Origin: Tessaracoccus flavescens
GTDB lineage: Bacteria > Actinomycetota > Actinomycetes > Propionibacteriales > Propionibacteriaceae
Reading direction: 5' to 3'
DNA length: 64,000 nt
NCBI RefSeq assembly: GCF_001998865.1
Contig: NZ_CP019607.1
Location: forward strand, 248,001 to 312,000
Position 1 is the stretch's first letter. Every line of letters starts with the position of its first letter. Made by a program: the position numbers and the translations under genes. The notes below the pieces were generated by a model. The model was not told the DNA's origin, ran no database searches, and was given only the letters and a program-made list of their open reading frames with translations. Of this stretch, positions 45,678-57,930 are shown piece by piece.

Positions 45678-45765
45678 GGCGAGGCTCCGTATCCGGTTGT
45701 TGACCTGATTGTGAGGGACCAGCATACCGGGGTTGACCGTGGGAGGCCTCCCTCGACCCGGGCAC

Positions 45766-45771
45766 TAAGCT
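45766..45771 (+). promoter_or_regulatory. Putative -10 element of the DUF4439 lipoprotein gene
   Basis: TAAGCT, 6 nt before the ATG at 45778, no ribosome-binding site. Confidence 0.48.
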
Positions 45772-45777
45772 GAGCCC

Positions 45778-46704
45778 ATGCCTCTCCCCCGTCGCGCGGT
45801 GCTCGCCGCCCTTGTCGTAGGCGTCAGCGGATGCGCGGCCAGCCCGGTGATCTCCGGGGCACCGGCCGTCGCCCCCACCTCTCCCCCACCGACCCAGAGC
45901 CCCGAGGCCTCGGCCGCCCAGCAGGCGGTCGTCGCCCTGCGCTCAGCCGTCGAGGCACTCTCCGGCGTGAGCGGGTTCGAGGCGAAGGACTGGGCCGCGG
46001 CCGCGCTGGCCCAGTGCGATGCCCACCTCGCCCTGCTCGCCCTTCCTGACCCCTTCGGCGCCGACGACCAGGAGCCCTTCGTCGTCCAGACCCCTGCGGC
46101 CCCGTCGCTTTCCACCCTCGAACAGGGCACAGCCGAACTGACCGAGCGGATCACGGGGGCGGTCGAGGCCCTCAAGTCCGCGGCGGGAGCGGCCACCGAG
46201 GGCGATGTGCGTCTCGTCTACGCCTCGGCGGCGGCAGGGGCGACGGCACTCGGCAACACGGCCGTCGTGCCCGCCACCTCTGAGGTGGTGCCGGTCCGGC
46301 TCCAGCCCACCACCCTGGAGGCCTCCCTTCCGATCGCACTCGGCCACGCCTGGGCGCTGGTCTACGGCCTCGGCGTCGGACTCGGCCGGCTCGACTCCTC
46401 GGATCCGCTGCACGCCCTCGGGACGACCCGGATGGCGGCCGCGAAGGAGATCCGCAACGCCCTCCGCGACGCCGTCGACGAGGTGCCCGAGCAGCCGGCG
46501 GCGTTCGAGCTGCCGAACGAGATGTCGACCCCGGACGAGATCAGGGCCGGCTGGGCCGTGCTGGAGACCCACCTGCTCGACGGGTTCGCGCGGCTCGTCG
46601 CCGCCTCCGATGAGGGACTCTGGCGCGACCGGTTCCTCGCCCAGGTCGCGCCGGTGCAGGCGGTCGGTGGCCGCCTGGGGCACTGGCCCGGTTGGACCGC
46701 CTAG
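45778..46704 (+). CDS. Lipoprotein with DUF4439 (ferritin-like fold) domain
   Basis: A 308-residue exported protein. Signal: PRRAVLAALVVGVSGC, with the lipobox VSGC and the lipidated Cys at residue 19, then a Pro/Ser linker. From about residue 175 the helical segment (ASLPIALGHAWALVYGLGVG, then DEIRAGWAVLETHLLDGFAR and the ending LAQVAPVQAVGGRLGHWPGW) matches the DUF4439 pattern found next to rimP in many actinobacteria. Function unknown; a four-helix ferritin-like fold has been proposed for the family. Divergent from rimP-nusA. Confidence 0.75.
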   Translation: MPLPRRAVLAALVVGVSGCAASPVISGAPAVAPTSPPPTQSPEASAAQQAVVALRSAVEALSGVSGFEAKDWAAAALAQCDAHLALLALPDPFGADDQEPFVVQTPAAPSLSTLEQGTAELTERITGAVEALKSAAGAATEGDVRLVYASAAAGATALGNTAVVPATSEVVPVRLQPTTLEASLPIALGHAWALVYGLGVGLGRLDSSDPLHALGTTRMAAAKEIRNALRDAVDEVPEQPAAFELPNEMSTPDEIRAGWAVLETHLLDGFARLVAASDEGLWRDRFLAQVAPVQAVGGRLGHWPGWTA

Positions 46705-46762
46705 CAGTACACCTAGCCGGAGGGCCTTGACACAGGCACGTCGGGGGCACGAATCTCTGGCC

Positions 46763-47209
46763 ATGACGATGGCGCAGAGCAGGCTCGGGTGGCAGATCGT
46801 GGCAGGCGTGCTGCTGACGGGGGCGGTCGCCTGGATGATCTTCCCCACCTATCCGATGCAGTGGATGGGCGACCCGAACACCGGTGCCGACGGGCCGGTG
46901 ACGTATCGCAGCTGGGTGGCTCCGATTGTCTGGGGCTACGGCGCCTTCCACGCCCCCGTGCTGGTGCTGTTCGCGCTGATCGCCGCGATCGGGGCATGGC
47001 TCGGCGTCGTCGTGCGCAGGCCGAACCGGGTCCCCGCCTGGTGGGCGCTGGCCGGCGTCGTCATCTTCCTGGCCTGGTCGATCGTGCTGGGAGGACTCAT
47101 GCCCGTGACGATCGTCCCTCTCGCGCTGGCGTCGGGCGGGGCGGCGGCAGTACTGCTCGCCGCCCACCGCGCCCTGCCTCCCGTGATCAGCGGGCCAGCA
47201 GCTCGCTGA
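46763..47209 (+). CDS. Small four-helix membrane protein of unknown function
   Basis: A 148-residue hydrophobic protein with probable membrane helices near residues 10-28, 53-80, 92-112 and 113-135. The outer loop after helix one has [21 protein letters not shown] at 46763 (a second ATG lies two codons later). No family recognised. It follows the DUF4439 gene by 58 bases, and its last 23 bases overlap the 3' end of the convergent proS. The frame is open and amino-acid use is clearly that of a membrane protein, so it is likely real. Confidence 0.65.
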   Translation: MTMAQSRLGWQIVAGVLLTGAVAWMIFPTYPMQWMGDPNTGADGPVTYRSWVAPIVWGYGAFHAPVLVLFALIAAIGAWLGVVVRRPNRVPAWWALAGVVIFLAWSIVLGGLMPVTIVPLALASGGAAAVLLAAHRALPPVISGPAAR

Positions 47210-48962
47210 TCGCGGTGACCGCGTCGCCGACGGCGATCTCGGTCTTGTCCCCGGTGCGCCGGTCGCGCAGTTCGAGCTTGCCTTCGGCGAGCCCGCGGCC
47301 GATCACGAGGATCACCGGCATGCCGAGGATCTCGGCGTCGGCGAACTTCACGCCCGGGCTCGCCTTGCGGTCGTCGACGAGGACGTCGATGCCGAGGGCG
47401 TCGAGTTCGCCCGCGATGCGTGCCGCTTCGTCGAAGACGGCCTGGTCCTTCCCGGTCGCGACGATGTGCACCGGGTAGGGGGCGAGCGCGACGGGCCAGC
47501 AGAGTCCCTTGTCGTCGGAGGTGGCCTCGGCGACCGCTGCGACGGCACGGGAGACGCCGACGCCGTAGGAGCCCATGGTGACGACCTGGAGCTTGCCGTT
47601 CTGGTCGAGAACCTTGAGGCCGAGCGACTCGGCGTACTTCTTCCCGAGCTGGAAGATGTGGCCCATCTCGATGCCCCGGGCGAGCGTCAGCGGGCCGGAG
47701 CCGTCGGGGGCGGGATCGCCCTCGCGGACCTCGGCGACATCGAGGACGCCATCGGAGGTGAAGTCGCGGCCTGCGGTGACGCCGGAGAGATGCTGGTCGA
47801 CGACGTTCGCCCCGGTGACCCAGTGGCTGCCGTCGACGACGCGGGGATCGGTGACGTAGCGGATGCCGGTGCTCGACTCCTCGCCGAGCACACGGGCGCC
47901 GTCGAGGCTGACCGGGGAGATGAAGCCGATCTTGAGCTCCGGGTACTTCGCGAAGTCCTCGGGGGTGAAGGTGGCCACCTCTGCCGGCTCCATGGCCGCC
48001 TCAAGGCGCTTCACGTCGACCTGGCGGTCGCCGGGAAGGCCGAGGGCGAGCGGGTACGAGGTGCCGTCGGGGGCGCTCACCATGAACAGCACGTTCTTGA
48101 GCGTCTCAGCCCCCTCCCAGGCGCGGTCCTCGCGAGGCAGCTGGGCGTTGAGCAGTTCGACAAGGCCCGCGATGGTGCCGACGCCCGGCGTCGGGAACTG
48201 GGCCATCTCGGGCGCGGCAGCCACGTCGAGCGCCTCGGGCGGAGCGATCCGCACGGCCTCGACGTTGGCGGCGTAGCCGCCGGGCGAGCGGACGAAGGTG
48301 TCCTCACCGTTGTCGGCCACCGCCAGGAACTCCTCCGAGCGGGATCCGCCCATGGCGCCCGCCATGGCGGTGACGATCACGAACTCGAGGCCGAGGCGCT
48401 CGAAGATGCGGATGTAGGCCTCGCGGTGGCGCGCGTAGGCGGCATCGAGACCTTCCTGGTCCAGGTCGAAGGAGTAGGAGTCCTTCATCACGAACTCGCG
48501 GCCGCGAAGCAGCCCTGCGCGGGGACGCGCCTCGTCGCGGTACTTGGACTGGATCTGGTAGAGGGTCAGGGGCAGATCCTTGTACGAGGAGTAGAGATCG
48601 CTGACCAGCAGCGTGAACATCTCCTCGTGTGTGGGGCCGAGCAGCATGTCTGCGCCCTTGCGGTCGACGACCCGGAACAGGTTGTCGCCGTACTCCGTCC
48701 ACCGGTTGGTCAGCTCGTAGGGCTCACGCGGCAGCAGCGCCGGGAAGTGCACCTCCTGACCGCCGATCGCGTCCATCTCCTCGCGGACGATCGTCTCGAC
48801 CTTCTGCAGCACCTTCAGGCCGAGCGGCAGCCAGGTGTAGATGCCGGGGGCGGCGCGACGGATGTAGCCTGCGCGGACCAGCCAGCGGTGGCTCGGCACC
48901 TCGGCGGCGGCGGGGTCGTCGCGGAGCGTGCGGACGAACAGCTTGGAGAGAGTGGAGATCAC
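47187..48962 (-). CDS. proS: Prolyl-tRNA synthetase
   Basis: Charges tRNA-Pro. The 591-residue bacterial-type (ProRS with insertion) enzyme has the class-II motif 2 region [20 protein letters not shown] followed by [11 protein letters not shown], an editing/insertion domain (about residues 225-400), motif 3 [15 protein letters not shown], and the C-terminal anticodon-binding domain ([19 protein letters not shown]). The GTG at 48962 is preceded 8 nt upstream by TAGAGT; there is no clear Shine-Dalgarno sequence. Its 3' end overlaps the convergent membrane protein gene. Confidence 0.97.
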   Translation of the reverse strand: MISTLSKLFVRTLRDDPAAAEVPSHRWLVRAGYIRRAAPGIYTWLPLGLKVLQKVETIVREEMDAIGGQEVHFPALLPREPYELTNRWTEYGDNLFRVVDRKGADMLLGPTHEEMFTLLVSDLYSSYKDLPLTLYQIQSKYRDEARPRAGLLRGREFVMKDSYSFDLDQEGLDAAYARHREAYIRIFERLGLEFVIVTAMAGAMGGSRSEEFLAVADNGEDTFVRSPGGYAANVEAVRIAPPEALDVAAAPEMAQFPTPGVGTIAGLVELLNAQLPREDRAWEGAETLKNVLFMVSAPDGTSYPLALGLPGDRQVDVKRLEAAMEPAEVATFTPEDFAKYPELKIGFISPVSLDGARVLGEESSTGIRYVTDPRVVDGSHWVTGANVVDQHLSGVTAGRDFTSDGVLDVAEVREGDPAPDGSGPLTLARGIEMGHIFQLGKKYAESLGLKVLDQNGKLQVVTMGSYGVGVSRAVAAVAEATSDDKGLCWPVALAPYPVHIVATGKDQAVFDEAARIAGELDALGIDVLVDDRKASPGVKFADAEILGMPVILVIGRGLAEGKLELRDRRTGDKTEIAVGDAVTAISELLAR

Positions 48963-48970
48963 GAAGCGAC

Positions 48971-48976
48971 ACTCTA
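48971..48976 (-). promoter_or_regulatory. Putative -10 element of proS
   Basis: TAGAGT on the minus strand, 8 nt before the proS GTG. Confidence 0.4.
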
Positions 48977-49017
48977 GCGCCGGTGGCGCGTCGCGTACGA
49001 AGCGGTGCTGCGCCCCG

Positions 49018-49851
49018 TCAGTAGTGGACGGTGGCGAGCGCGCCGACCTCGACGAAGCCGAGCTTCTCGTAGGCCTTGATGGCGGGCGTGTTGAAGTCGT
49101 TGACGTAGAGGCTGATGGTCGGGAACTCCTCCATCGCCAGGCGCAGCATCCCCGAAAGGGCCGGGACGCTGATCCCTTGTCCGCGGAGGTCGGGTGAGAC
49201 CCACACGCCCTGCAGTTGCGCCTGCCCGCCGAGCTTCGGGCCAAGGTCCGCCTTGAAGATGACGCGCCCGTCTTCGACGATCCCGTAGGCCTCCCCTGCG
49301 CGGAGCCGCTGCATCACGAACCGCTCGTAGCCTGGGCCGTACTTGAAGGGCGAACTGCCGATCTCGTCGGTGTACATCGCGACGGAGGCGTCGAGGTAGC
49401 TCGGGTAGTCGTCGACGGTGAGCCTGCGCACCCGCGGATCCGGCGTCGGGTCGGGAGGCGCCTCGAGCAGCATCAGAGGCTGGCGGCTGCGCACGTTGGA
49501 GATCGACCCCCATGCCCCACGCCAGCGTTCGGCCAGCCTGATGAAGAGGCCGAGCACGGAGATGGCCGGCCCGAGGATCGAGGTGCAGCGACGGATCGGC
49601 CCCAGCTGGTTGACGAACAGCGGAAGCGCATCCGGGTCGAAGCCCGCGACGAACACGGTTCCCCCGTCGAGCAGGATCGACGCGATCTGCCCGTCCCGCT
49701 CGAAGGCGTACAGCTTGCCGAGGCGGCGACGGTCGATGCCGTAGGCGTCGACCTTGGACGAGAGAAACAGGTTCTCGACGGGGCTACGAGCCAGGAAGTC
49801 CAGCGCGGAGTCCCGATCTGCCGCGCCAAGGGCATGCAGTCGGGGATTCAT
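49018..49851 (-). CDS. GNAT-family N-acetyltransferase with N-terminal DUF4081-like domain
   Basis: A 277-residue two-domain protein. The N-terminal half ([20 protein letters not shown], then [12 protein letters not shown]) matches the accessory domain seen in actinobacterial acetyltransferases encoded near ispG. The C-terminal half is a GNAT domain with [13 protein letters not shown] and [22 protein letters not shown] 49851 lies 7 nt after TAAGGT and has no ribosome-binding site. Substrate unknown. Confidence 0.8.
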   Translation of the reverse strand: MNPRLHALGAADRDSALDFLARSPVENLFLSSKVDAYGIDRRRLGKLYAFERDGQIASILLDGGTVFVAGFDPDALPLFVNQLGPIRRCTSILGPAISVLGLFIRLAERWRGAWGSISNVRSRQPLMLLEAPPDPTPDPRVRRLTVDDYPSYLDASVAMYTDEIGSSPFKYGPGYERFVMQRLRAGEAYGIVEDGRVIFKADLGPKLGGQAQLQGVWVSPDLRGQGISVPALSGMLRLAMEEFPTISLYVNDFNTPAIKAYEKLGFVEVGALATVHY

Positions 49852-49858
49852 GCTGGAA

Positions 49859-49864
49859 ACCTTA
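49859..49864 (-). promoter_or_regulatory. Putative -10 element of the GNAT gene at 49018
   Basis: TAAGGT on the minus strand, 7 nt before the ATG at 49851. Confidence 0.45.
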
Positions 49865-49938
49865 GCCTGCCCCGGCCCTGCGTCGGCGCCGCGGCGCAGA
49901 CCGGGCAGGGTCGCGCCCACTGTCAGGGCGCGGCAAGA

Positions 49939-51081
<1,143 letters not shown>

Positions 51082-51088
51082 GGTCACA

Positions 51089-51094
51089 AGATTA
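51089..51094 (-). promoter_or_regulatory. Putative -10 element of ispG
   Basis: TAATCT on the minus strand, 7 nt before the ispG ATG. It suggests ispG can be transcribed apart from dxr-rseP. Confidence 0.45.
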
Positions 51095-51112
51095 GTATGG
51101 ACGGTGAACTGG

Positions 51113-52396
51113 TCAGAACAGCTGGATCGGGCTGATGATGTCGGCGAGGATCAGGACGATGCCTCCGAGCAGGAGGAAGCCCCCGACGAAGTAGGTCAGC
51201 GGCAGCGCCCTCGCCGTGTCGACGGGGCCGGGATCGGCCTTGCCGAACAGCTTCGCGAGGTTGCGCTTGATCCACTCGTAGATGGCGCCTGCGATGTGGC
51301 CGCCGTCGAGTGGAAGCAGCGGGACGAGGTTCAGCAGCGCGACGAACAGGTTCACGGAGCCGAGCAGGGAGAGCCAGGTCGCCGCCTTGTCGGAGGTGCT
51401 CATCTCGGTGCTGACGCCGATCTCGCCCGCTACGCGGGAGGCGCCGACAATCGACAGCGGCGAGTTCACGTCGCGCGGCTGCCCGGTCACGAGGTCGGCT
51501 GCGACGTTGTAGACACGCACCGGGAAGCTGGCGAGCGCGACGGCCGACTGCTGCGTCATCGTCCACATCTGGTCGACGGTCTCGACCGGGCCGCCGTGCA
51601 CGAGTTCGCTCGTCGGGGACACCCCGAAGAAGCCGGCCTGGATGTACCTGGTCGGGTCGAGCCGGTCGGGCACGTAGTTCAGCTTCGTCTCGACGGTCGG
51701 CAGCGTGATCAGCTCTCCCCCGCGCTCGACGACGACGGTCGCCGGCTGGTCGCGGTTCTCGCGGATCAGGTCGCCCAGCTGCTCCCAGCTGGTCAGCTGC
51801 ACGCCGTTGAAGCTCACCAGCTTGTCACCGACCTGGACGCCCGCCTCCTTGGCGGGAGTGAGCGGATCGGCGTCGGTGCAGGTCTGGTCCTCGCGGTCGG
51901 AGCGCACCACGCATTCGGAGACGCTGGCCACGGTGAGCGTGGACTGGTAGGTGCCGTGGAACACGTTGAGGCCGAGGAAGATCAGGAAGGCGATCAGGAT
52001 GTTCATCGCCGGCCCGCCGAGCATGATGATGATCTTCTGCCAGGTCTTCTTCTGGTACATCAGCTTGCCGTCGTCCTCGGGCTTGATGTCCTCGTACTCG
52101 TAGGAGCGGGCCTGGTCGGCCAACCGCGTCAGCCAGCCGGGCCGCGCGTTCTTCTTCTCCGGCGGATACATGCCGACCAGGCGGACGTAGCCGCCGAGCG
52201 GGAAGGCCTTGAAGCCGTACTCGGTGCCGCCTTTCGTGCGGGACCACAGCGTCTTGCCGAACCCGACGAAGTACTGGGTGACCTTTACCCCGAACAGCTT
52301 GGCCGGAACCAGGTGGCCGACCTCGTGCAGGGCGATCGAGGCCATGATCAGCGCGAAGAAGAGGATCGCGAAGACGATGGTGAGGAAGACGGTCAT
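51113..52396 (-). CDS. rseP: Site-2 membrane metalloprotease (RseP/Rip1 family, M50)
   Basis: Intramembrane zinc protease that completes cleavage of anti-sigma factors or other membrane substrates. The 427-residue protein has the zinc motif HEVGH at residues 24-28 in the first helix, [20 protein letters not shown] with the conserved PLGGYVRL, a PDZ domain at about residues 185-255 ([15 protein letters not shown]), and the second metal site [20 protein letters not shown] near the C-terminus. Overlaps the dxr stop by ATGA. dxr-rseP-ispG is the usual actinobacterial order. Confidence 0.95.
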   Translation of the reverse strand: MTVFLTIVFAILFFALIMASIALHEVGHLVPAKLFGVKVTQYFVGFGKTLWSRTKGGTEYGFKAFPLGGYVRLVGMYPPEKKNARPGWLTRLADQARSYEYEDIKPEDDGKLMYQKKTWQKIIIMLGGPAMNILIAFLIFLGLNVFHGTYQSTLTVASVSECVVRSDREDQTCTDADPLTPAKEAGVQVGDKLVSFNGVQLTSWEQLGDLIRENRDQPATVVVERGGELITLPTVETKLNYVPDRLDPTRYIQAGFFGVSPTSELVHGGPVETVDQMWTMTQQSAVALASFPVRVYNVAADLVTGQPRDVNSPLSIVGASRVAGEIGVSTEMSTSDKAATWLSLLGSVNLFVALLNLVPLLPLDGGHIAGAIYEWIKRNLAKLFGKADPGPVDTARALPLTYFVGGFLLLGGIVLILADIISPIQLF

Positions 52397-53595
52397 GCGC
52401 GTGCCTCCACGAGTTCGGCCGCCCGTTCACGCCCCCACCGGTCGGCCGCGAGCACGGCCTCGACGGTGAGGTTGTCGTCGGCAACGTGGCCGGAGGCGAG
52501 GTGCTCGTCCAGGCAGGCGGAGATGATCTCGGTGATGGCGAGGAACCCGATCCGGCCCTCGCAGAAGGCGTCGACGGCTGCCTCGTTCGCGGCGTTGTAG
52601 ACGGCTGGTGCGGTGCCACCCGCCTTGCCCGAACTGCGGGCGAGTTCGATCGCGGGGAAGGTGTCGTTGTCGACCGGTTCGAAGGTCCAGGTCGCCGGGG
52701 TCGACCAGTCGCATGGACGCGCCGCGTCCGCGAGGCGGTCCGGCCAGGTGAGCGCGATGCCGATGGGGAGGCGCATGTCCGGCGGCGAGGCCTGCGCGAT
52801 GGTGGACCCGTCGTGGAACTCCACCATGGAGTGCACGATCGACTGCGGGTGGACGGTGACCACGACGTCATCGAGGGCGACGTCGTAGAGCAGGGCGGCC
52901 TCGAGCAGTTCGAGGCCCTTGTTGACGAGGGTGGATGAGTTGATGGTGATCACGCGGCCCATCGCCCAGGTCGGATGGGCCATGGCGTCGTCGGGGGTGA
53001 CTGCTGCCAGGTCCTCGCGGGTGCGGCCTCGGAACGGGCCGCCAGAGGCGGTCAGGACGAGTCGTCTCACCTCGTCGGCCCTTCCCGAGCGCAGCGCCTG
53101 TGCGAACGCGGAGTGCTCGGAGTCGACGGCGACGATCTGGCCCGGCCGCGCGGCGCTGGTGACGAGCCTGCCGCCGATGACGAGGGACTCCTTGTTGGCG
53201 AGCGCGAGGGTGGTGCCCTTCGCGAGCGTGGCGAGGGTCGGCAGCAGCCCGGCCGCGCCGGTGATGGCGTTGAGCACCACGTCGACGTCGGCGGCCGCGA
53301 GTTCAGTCGCGGCGTCGGGTCCGAGCAGCAGCTTCGGCAGCCGGAAGTCGCCTGCGTTCCAGCCGCGCTTGTCTGCCTCGGCGTAGAGGAGGCCCTGCAG
53401 CTGGTTCGCCGCGGCCGGACGGGCGAGCGCGACGGTCTCGGGCTGGAACTCGACGATCTGGGCCGCGAGCAGCTCAAGGTTGCCTCCCGAGGCACCGAGC
53501 CCGACGACGCGGAACTGGTCGCGCCGATCGCGGATGACATCGAGGGTCTGGGTGCCGATGGAGCCGGTCGAGCCGAGCAGGACAATGGTGCGCAC
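52393..53595 (-). CDS. dxr: 1-deoxy-D-xylulose 5-phosphate reductoisomerase
   Basis: Second step of the MEP pathway. The 400-residue protein starts IVLLGSTGSIGTQTLDVI (NADPH loop at residues 8-14). Conserved parts are ALANKESLVIGG, DSEHSAFAQ, LTASGGPFRG, HPTWAMGRVITINSSTLVNK and VHPQSIVHSMVEFHDGS. GTG at 53595 with TAGACT 6 nt upstream and no Shine-Dalgarno sequence. First gene of dxr-rseP. Confidence 0.97.
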   Translation of the reverse strand: MRTIVLLGSTGSIGTQTLDVIRDRRDQFRVVGLGASGGNLELLAAQIVEFQPETVALARPAAANQLQGLLYAEADKRGWNAGDFRLPKLLLGPDAATELAAADVDVVLNAITGAAGLLPTLATLAKGTTLALANKESLVIGGRLVTSAARPGQIVAVDSEHSAFAQALRSGRADEVRRLVLTASGGPFRGRTREDLAAVTPDDAMAHPTWAMGRVITINSSTLVNKGLELLEAALLYDVALDDVVVTVHPQSIVHSMVEFHDGSTIAQASPPDMRLPIGIALTWPDRLADAARPCDWSTPATWTFEPVDNDTFPAIELARSSGKAGGTAPAVYNAANEAAVDAFCEGRIGFLAITEIISACLDEHLASGHVADDNLTVEAVLAADRWGRERAAELVEARA

Positions 53596-53601
53596 CCGGC
53601 A

Positions 53602-53607
53602 AGTCTA
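53602..53607 (-). promoter_or_regulatory. Putative -10 element of dxr
   Basis: TAGACT on the minus strand, 6 nt before the dxr GTG. The other bases of the 224-bp gap (53608-53819) have no convincing gene. Confidence 0.48.
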
Positions 53608-53819
53608 GGCGTCCGACCGGACTACGAGCATCGGCGAGGCGACCGGGATGCGCTGGACCGGCGGGCGCTGCAGGCCTGCGCCGACCGGAGGCACGCCGCA
53701 GGTAACCTGTATTCCGGAGACGTCCTCGGCGTCCTCTTGGTCGCGCTCGACGGGGCCCGGAGCTGGGCGCCGTGTGGGGCTTCACCCCGGCCGTTTGACC
53801 GGTGTGCCACGATCGAGGC

Positions 53820-54530
53820 ATGACTCTGTCCGGCCCTCCCCCAGCAGGCACCACCGTTCCCGGGCTCATCACACGGTGGGCCGGTCAGCACGGACGAAGC
53901 GTCGCAGAGCTGGTGTGGCGCAACGAGCTGGGCGGGATCACCGCACGGCTCGTCGCCGACGACGCGAAGGACCTGTTCGCGAAGTGGAGCCCGGTCGATT
54001 TGCTGCCCGAGGCAGAGCGGATGAGCTGGCTGTCGAGCCGCCACCCCTCACCACGGGTGTTCGACTACGTCGACGAGGACGACCAGTGGCTGATCGTCAG
54101 CGGCGCCCTGCCTGGGTTGTCGGCAGTGGCCGGGCGGTGGACGGCCGAGCCGGACCGCGCTGCGGCCGCGATCGGCCATGGTTACGCCGTGCTGCACTCG
54201 CTCGACCCGTCGGACTCGATGTTCGGCCCCGTCGACTGGGTCGGCGATGAGACCGATGTCGACCGGCTCGTCATCGCTCACGGCGACGCCTGCGCGCCGA
54301 ACACGATCATCGGGGACGACGGGCGCTTCGTCGGTCACGTCGATCTCGGCAGCCTCGGGGTGGCCGACCGGTGGGCCGACCTCGCGATCGCCTCCTGGTC
54401 GATCGACTGGGACTACGGCCCCGGGCACCAGCAGGCCTTCTGGGACGCCTACGGCATCGAGCCTGACGGGGCCAGGATCGCCCACTACCGCGACCTCTGG
54501 GGGCCGGCGCCGGTGTCGCACCCGGCCTGA
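53820..54530 (+). CDS. Aminoglycoside 3'-phosphotransferase-like kinase
   Basis: A 236-residue protein with the APH kinase fold. The catalytic loop VIAHGDACAPNTII (HGD...N) and the metal-binding VGHVDLGSLGVADRWADLAI near the C-terminus are intact and resemble APH(3'). It is shorter than typical APH(3') enzymes (about 260-270 aa), mainly in the N-terminal lobe, which has GGITARLVADDAKDLFAKW with the likely ATP-binding lysine. It may phosphorylate an aminoglycoside or another small alcohol; resistance cannot be claimed from sequence. CACGAT lies 6 nt before the ATG. Confidence 0.75.
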   Translation: MTLSGPPPAGTTVPGLITRWAGQHGRSVAELVWRNELGGITARLVADDAKDLFAKWSPVDLLPEAERMSWLSSRHPSPRVFDYVDEDDQWLIVSGALPGLSAVAGRWTAEPDRAAAAIGHGYAVLHSLDPSDSMFGPVDWVGDETDVDRLVIAHGDACAPNTIIGDDGRFVGHVDLGSLGVADRWADLAIASWSIDWDYGPGHQQAFWDAYGIEPDGARIAHYRDLWGPAPVSHPA

Positions 54531-54531
54531 G

Positions 54532-54990
54532 TCACAGCCTCAGGGTGTAGAAGACCGACAACGGGTCGTCGGTGTAGCTGCCGAACGGCTGACACCTGAC
54601 GAAACCCTCGCTCTCGTAGAGCGCGCGGGCGGGGACGAACAGGTCTTCGACTCCCGTCTCGAGCCAGAGGCTGCGGTAGCCGGCCTCGCGACCCGCGTCG
54701 ATGAGCCCGCGCAGCATGGCCCGACCGGCGCCCGTCCCCCGCCGTGCCTCGACGGTGCGCATCGACTTCAGTTCGCCCCGCTGGGCGTCGAGGCGCTTGA
54801 TGGCCCCCATGGCCACCAGCTGCCCGCCGTCCCATGCCGTGTAGAGCATCGTGCCGGGAACCGCGAGCTCGTCGGCGGCCTGGACGTGGCAGCTCTCCGC
54901 TGGCGAGGTGGCACGCATCTCGGCCACGTGCTCGTCGATCAGAGCGAGGGTCTCCGGGGAGGTGAGGTCATCGGGTCGCAGTCTCAGCAC
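54532..54990 (-). CDS. GNAT-family N-acetyltransferase
   Basis: A 152-residue acetyltransferase with the motif MRTVEARRGTGAGRAMLRGL at residues about 76-95 and the SLWLETGVEDLFVPARALYE and EGFVRCQPFGSYTDDPLSVF segments, which resemble the YsnE/PhnO-like group of small GNAT enzymes. GTG start at 54990 without a clear ribosome-binding site. Its stop lies 1 base from the stop of the convergent kinase gene. Substrate unknown. Confidence 0.82.
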   Translation of the reverse strand: MLRLRPDDLTSPETLALIDEHVAEMRATSPAESCHVQAADELAVPGTMLYTAWDGGQLVAMGAIKRLDAQRGELKSMRTVEARRGTGAGRAMLRGLIDAGREAGYRSLWLETGVEDLFVPARALYESEGFVRCQPFGSYTDDPLSVFYTLRL

Positions 54991-55074
54991 CGCCCCATTC
55001 TCGCCCTTCCAGCCAGCCGGGCCAAGGGACCAGCCAGTGGTCCCGTGGCCGGCGCTGCTCGCCTGATCACGAAA

Positions 55075-55115
55075 GACGGCGGGCGCCCGCTCAAGGAGAG
55101 CGGACGCCCGCCGTC
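55075..55115 (-). terminator. Hairpin terminator after gdhA
   Basis: GACGGCGGGCG and CGCCCGCCGTC pair, with an inner CCGCT/AGCGG stem. On the minus strand it starts 12 nt after the gdhA stop and is followed by TTTC. A second short hairpin (GGGACCA/TGGTCCC, 55026-55044) follows. Confidence 0.8.
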
Positions 55116-55126
55116 ATCGTCGAGGA

Positions 55127-56593
<1,467 letters not shown>

Positions 56594-56657
56594 TCAGTGG
56601 GAGGACGGCGACCAACCAGTGGGTCTTCAACAACCAGTCCTGTTCAAGGACTGACGC

Positions 56658-57827
56658 TCAGGAGAAGGCGATCCGGAACCCGCGCAGCCGGTACCCCGCC
56701 ACCAGGTCGTCCCACGTGAGCGTTGGCTCATCGACGATGCGCGCCCCCGCTTCGAGCAGACGGATCAGCAGCGCGTCTGCCTCGAGCAGGGCCAGGCTCT
56801 GCCCGGGGCAGGCGTGTGCCCCGTCGCCGAAGCTGAGGCCGACGGGGCGCACTCCCTTCACGGGGCAGCGGTCAGGGTCGAGGCGGTGCGGCTCGGGGCC
56901 CACCGCCTCGGCGTCGTGGTTGGCCTCGCGGACGCACACGTCGATCAGGTCCCCCGCCCCGGCCTGCTCGTCGTCGTCGAGCTGCACGCTCGCGGTGGCA
57001 CGGCGATACAGGTTCCCGACAACGGGGTCGAGCCGGATGATCTCCTCGAGGATCCGGATCCGGCCAGGCCGATCGGCCCCTCGGAAGCGCGTCGCGAGCG
57101 ACAGGTTCCCCAGGAGGTGCCAGAGCGCCATGGCCATGAACTCGCGCGTGGTGACCATGCCCGCCGTGCCATAGGTGAGGCACTCGACCAGGATCTCGGC
57201 TGCGCTGTACCCCTCGTCGAGAAGGTGGCTGATCACGTCGTCGCGGCGGCCGCGTCTGCGTTGCCGGATCGCGGGGCGCACGTCGCGCAGGTGGAAGGCG
57301 ATGATCGGGCCGAGCCCGCGGGCCGCGGCCTGGGCCCACTGGCGCCGGGTCCGGCCAAGACCTGGCTTGGTGAGGTCGAACGGCGGCTGGTTGAAGAAGG
57401 CCTCGAGCCGCCTGGAGAGTCCTGGCACATCGGAGGCGGTCAGCCCGACGATGTCACGGGTCACGTCGACGGCGAAGTGCAGGGCAAGCTCGTCCACGAG
57501 ACACTCCCCCGCGGCGACGACGCCAGCCACATACCGTGCGGCCGCCTCGTCGATGGGCCCCGTGTAGCGCCGCTCGACCACCGCCGGCGCGAAGAAGCGG
57601 CCGAGCTTTCGTCGTTGCTCGTCGTGCTGCGGGCCGTCGGAGATCAGGATCGGCCGGTTCTTCAACGGACCCTGCGGGATGTACTCGGCCGTGAACCCGG
57701 CCTGGGCGGTCGACGAGCGCGCCTGCAACACCCGCCGGGCGGCGGCCATCGCCCTGACCCGCACGAAACCGGGTCCACGCTCGATGGCCGGTCCCGAACC
57801 GTCCCGGACTGCCCGACGATCATCCAT
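56658..57827 (-). CDS. Cytochrome P450, possible carotenoid hydroxylase
   Basis: A 389-residue haem monooxygenase. Haem-binding loop SFGDGAHACPGQSLA with the thiolate Cys near residue 340; ExxR in EEIIRLDPVVGNLYRRA; I-helix segment TYGTAGMVTTREF, where the usual acidic residue before Thr is replaced (AGMVTT instead of AGxDTT), which may change oxygen activation. ATG 57827 has GAGGAGG upstream. It is divergent from crtYc with 103 bases between, so shared control with the carotenoid operon and a ring-hydroxylating role are plausible but unproven. No ferredoxin gene is adjacent. Confidence 0.85.
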   Translation of the reverse strand: MDDRRAVRDGSGPAIERGPGFVRVRAMAAARRVLQARSSTAQAGFTAEYIPQGPLKNRPILISDGPQHDEQRRKLGRFFAPAVVERRYTGPIDEAAARYVAGVVAAGECLVDELALHFAVDVTRDIVGLTASDVPGLSRRLEAFFNQPPFDLTKPGLGRTRRQWAQAAARGLGPIIAFHLRDVRPAIRQRRRGRRDDVISHLLDEGYSAAEILVECLTYGTAGMVTTREFMAMALWHLLGNLSLATRFRGADRPGRIRILEEIIRLDPVVGNLYRRATASVQLDDDEQAGAGDLIDVCVREANHDAEAVGPEPHRLDPDRCPVKGVRPVGLSFGDGAHACPGQSLALLEADALLIRLLEAGARIVDEPTLTWDDLVAGYRLRGFRIAFS

Positions 57828-57902
57828 GCGGCCTCCTCGCGACCACCGTAGCCAGATCGCCACCATCTGACGAGACCCGTCCGGGCGCCGGGCACCGTGG
57901 CC

Positions 57903-57908
57903 TAGGAT
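57903..57908 (+). promoter_or_regulatory. Possible -10 element of the crtYc operon
   Basis: TAGGAT, 22 nt upstream of the crtYc TTG. Here a normal leader with a GGAGGGAG ribosome-binding site follows. No clear -35. Confidence 0.35.
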
Positions 57909-57930
57909 CGACGAAGCGGAGGGAGCGACG

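Noticed and set aside
53605..53790. Minus-strand frame ending at TAG just upstream of dxr (tail VASPMLVVRSDA)
   Set aside because: It has the look of a gene 3' end, but it has no start and is closed upstream by a stop within 60 codons, and its TAG is part of the dxr -10 box. Could be a remnant of a lost gene.
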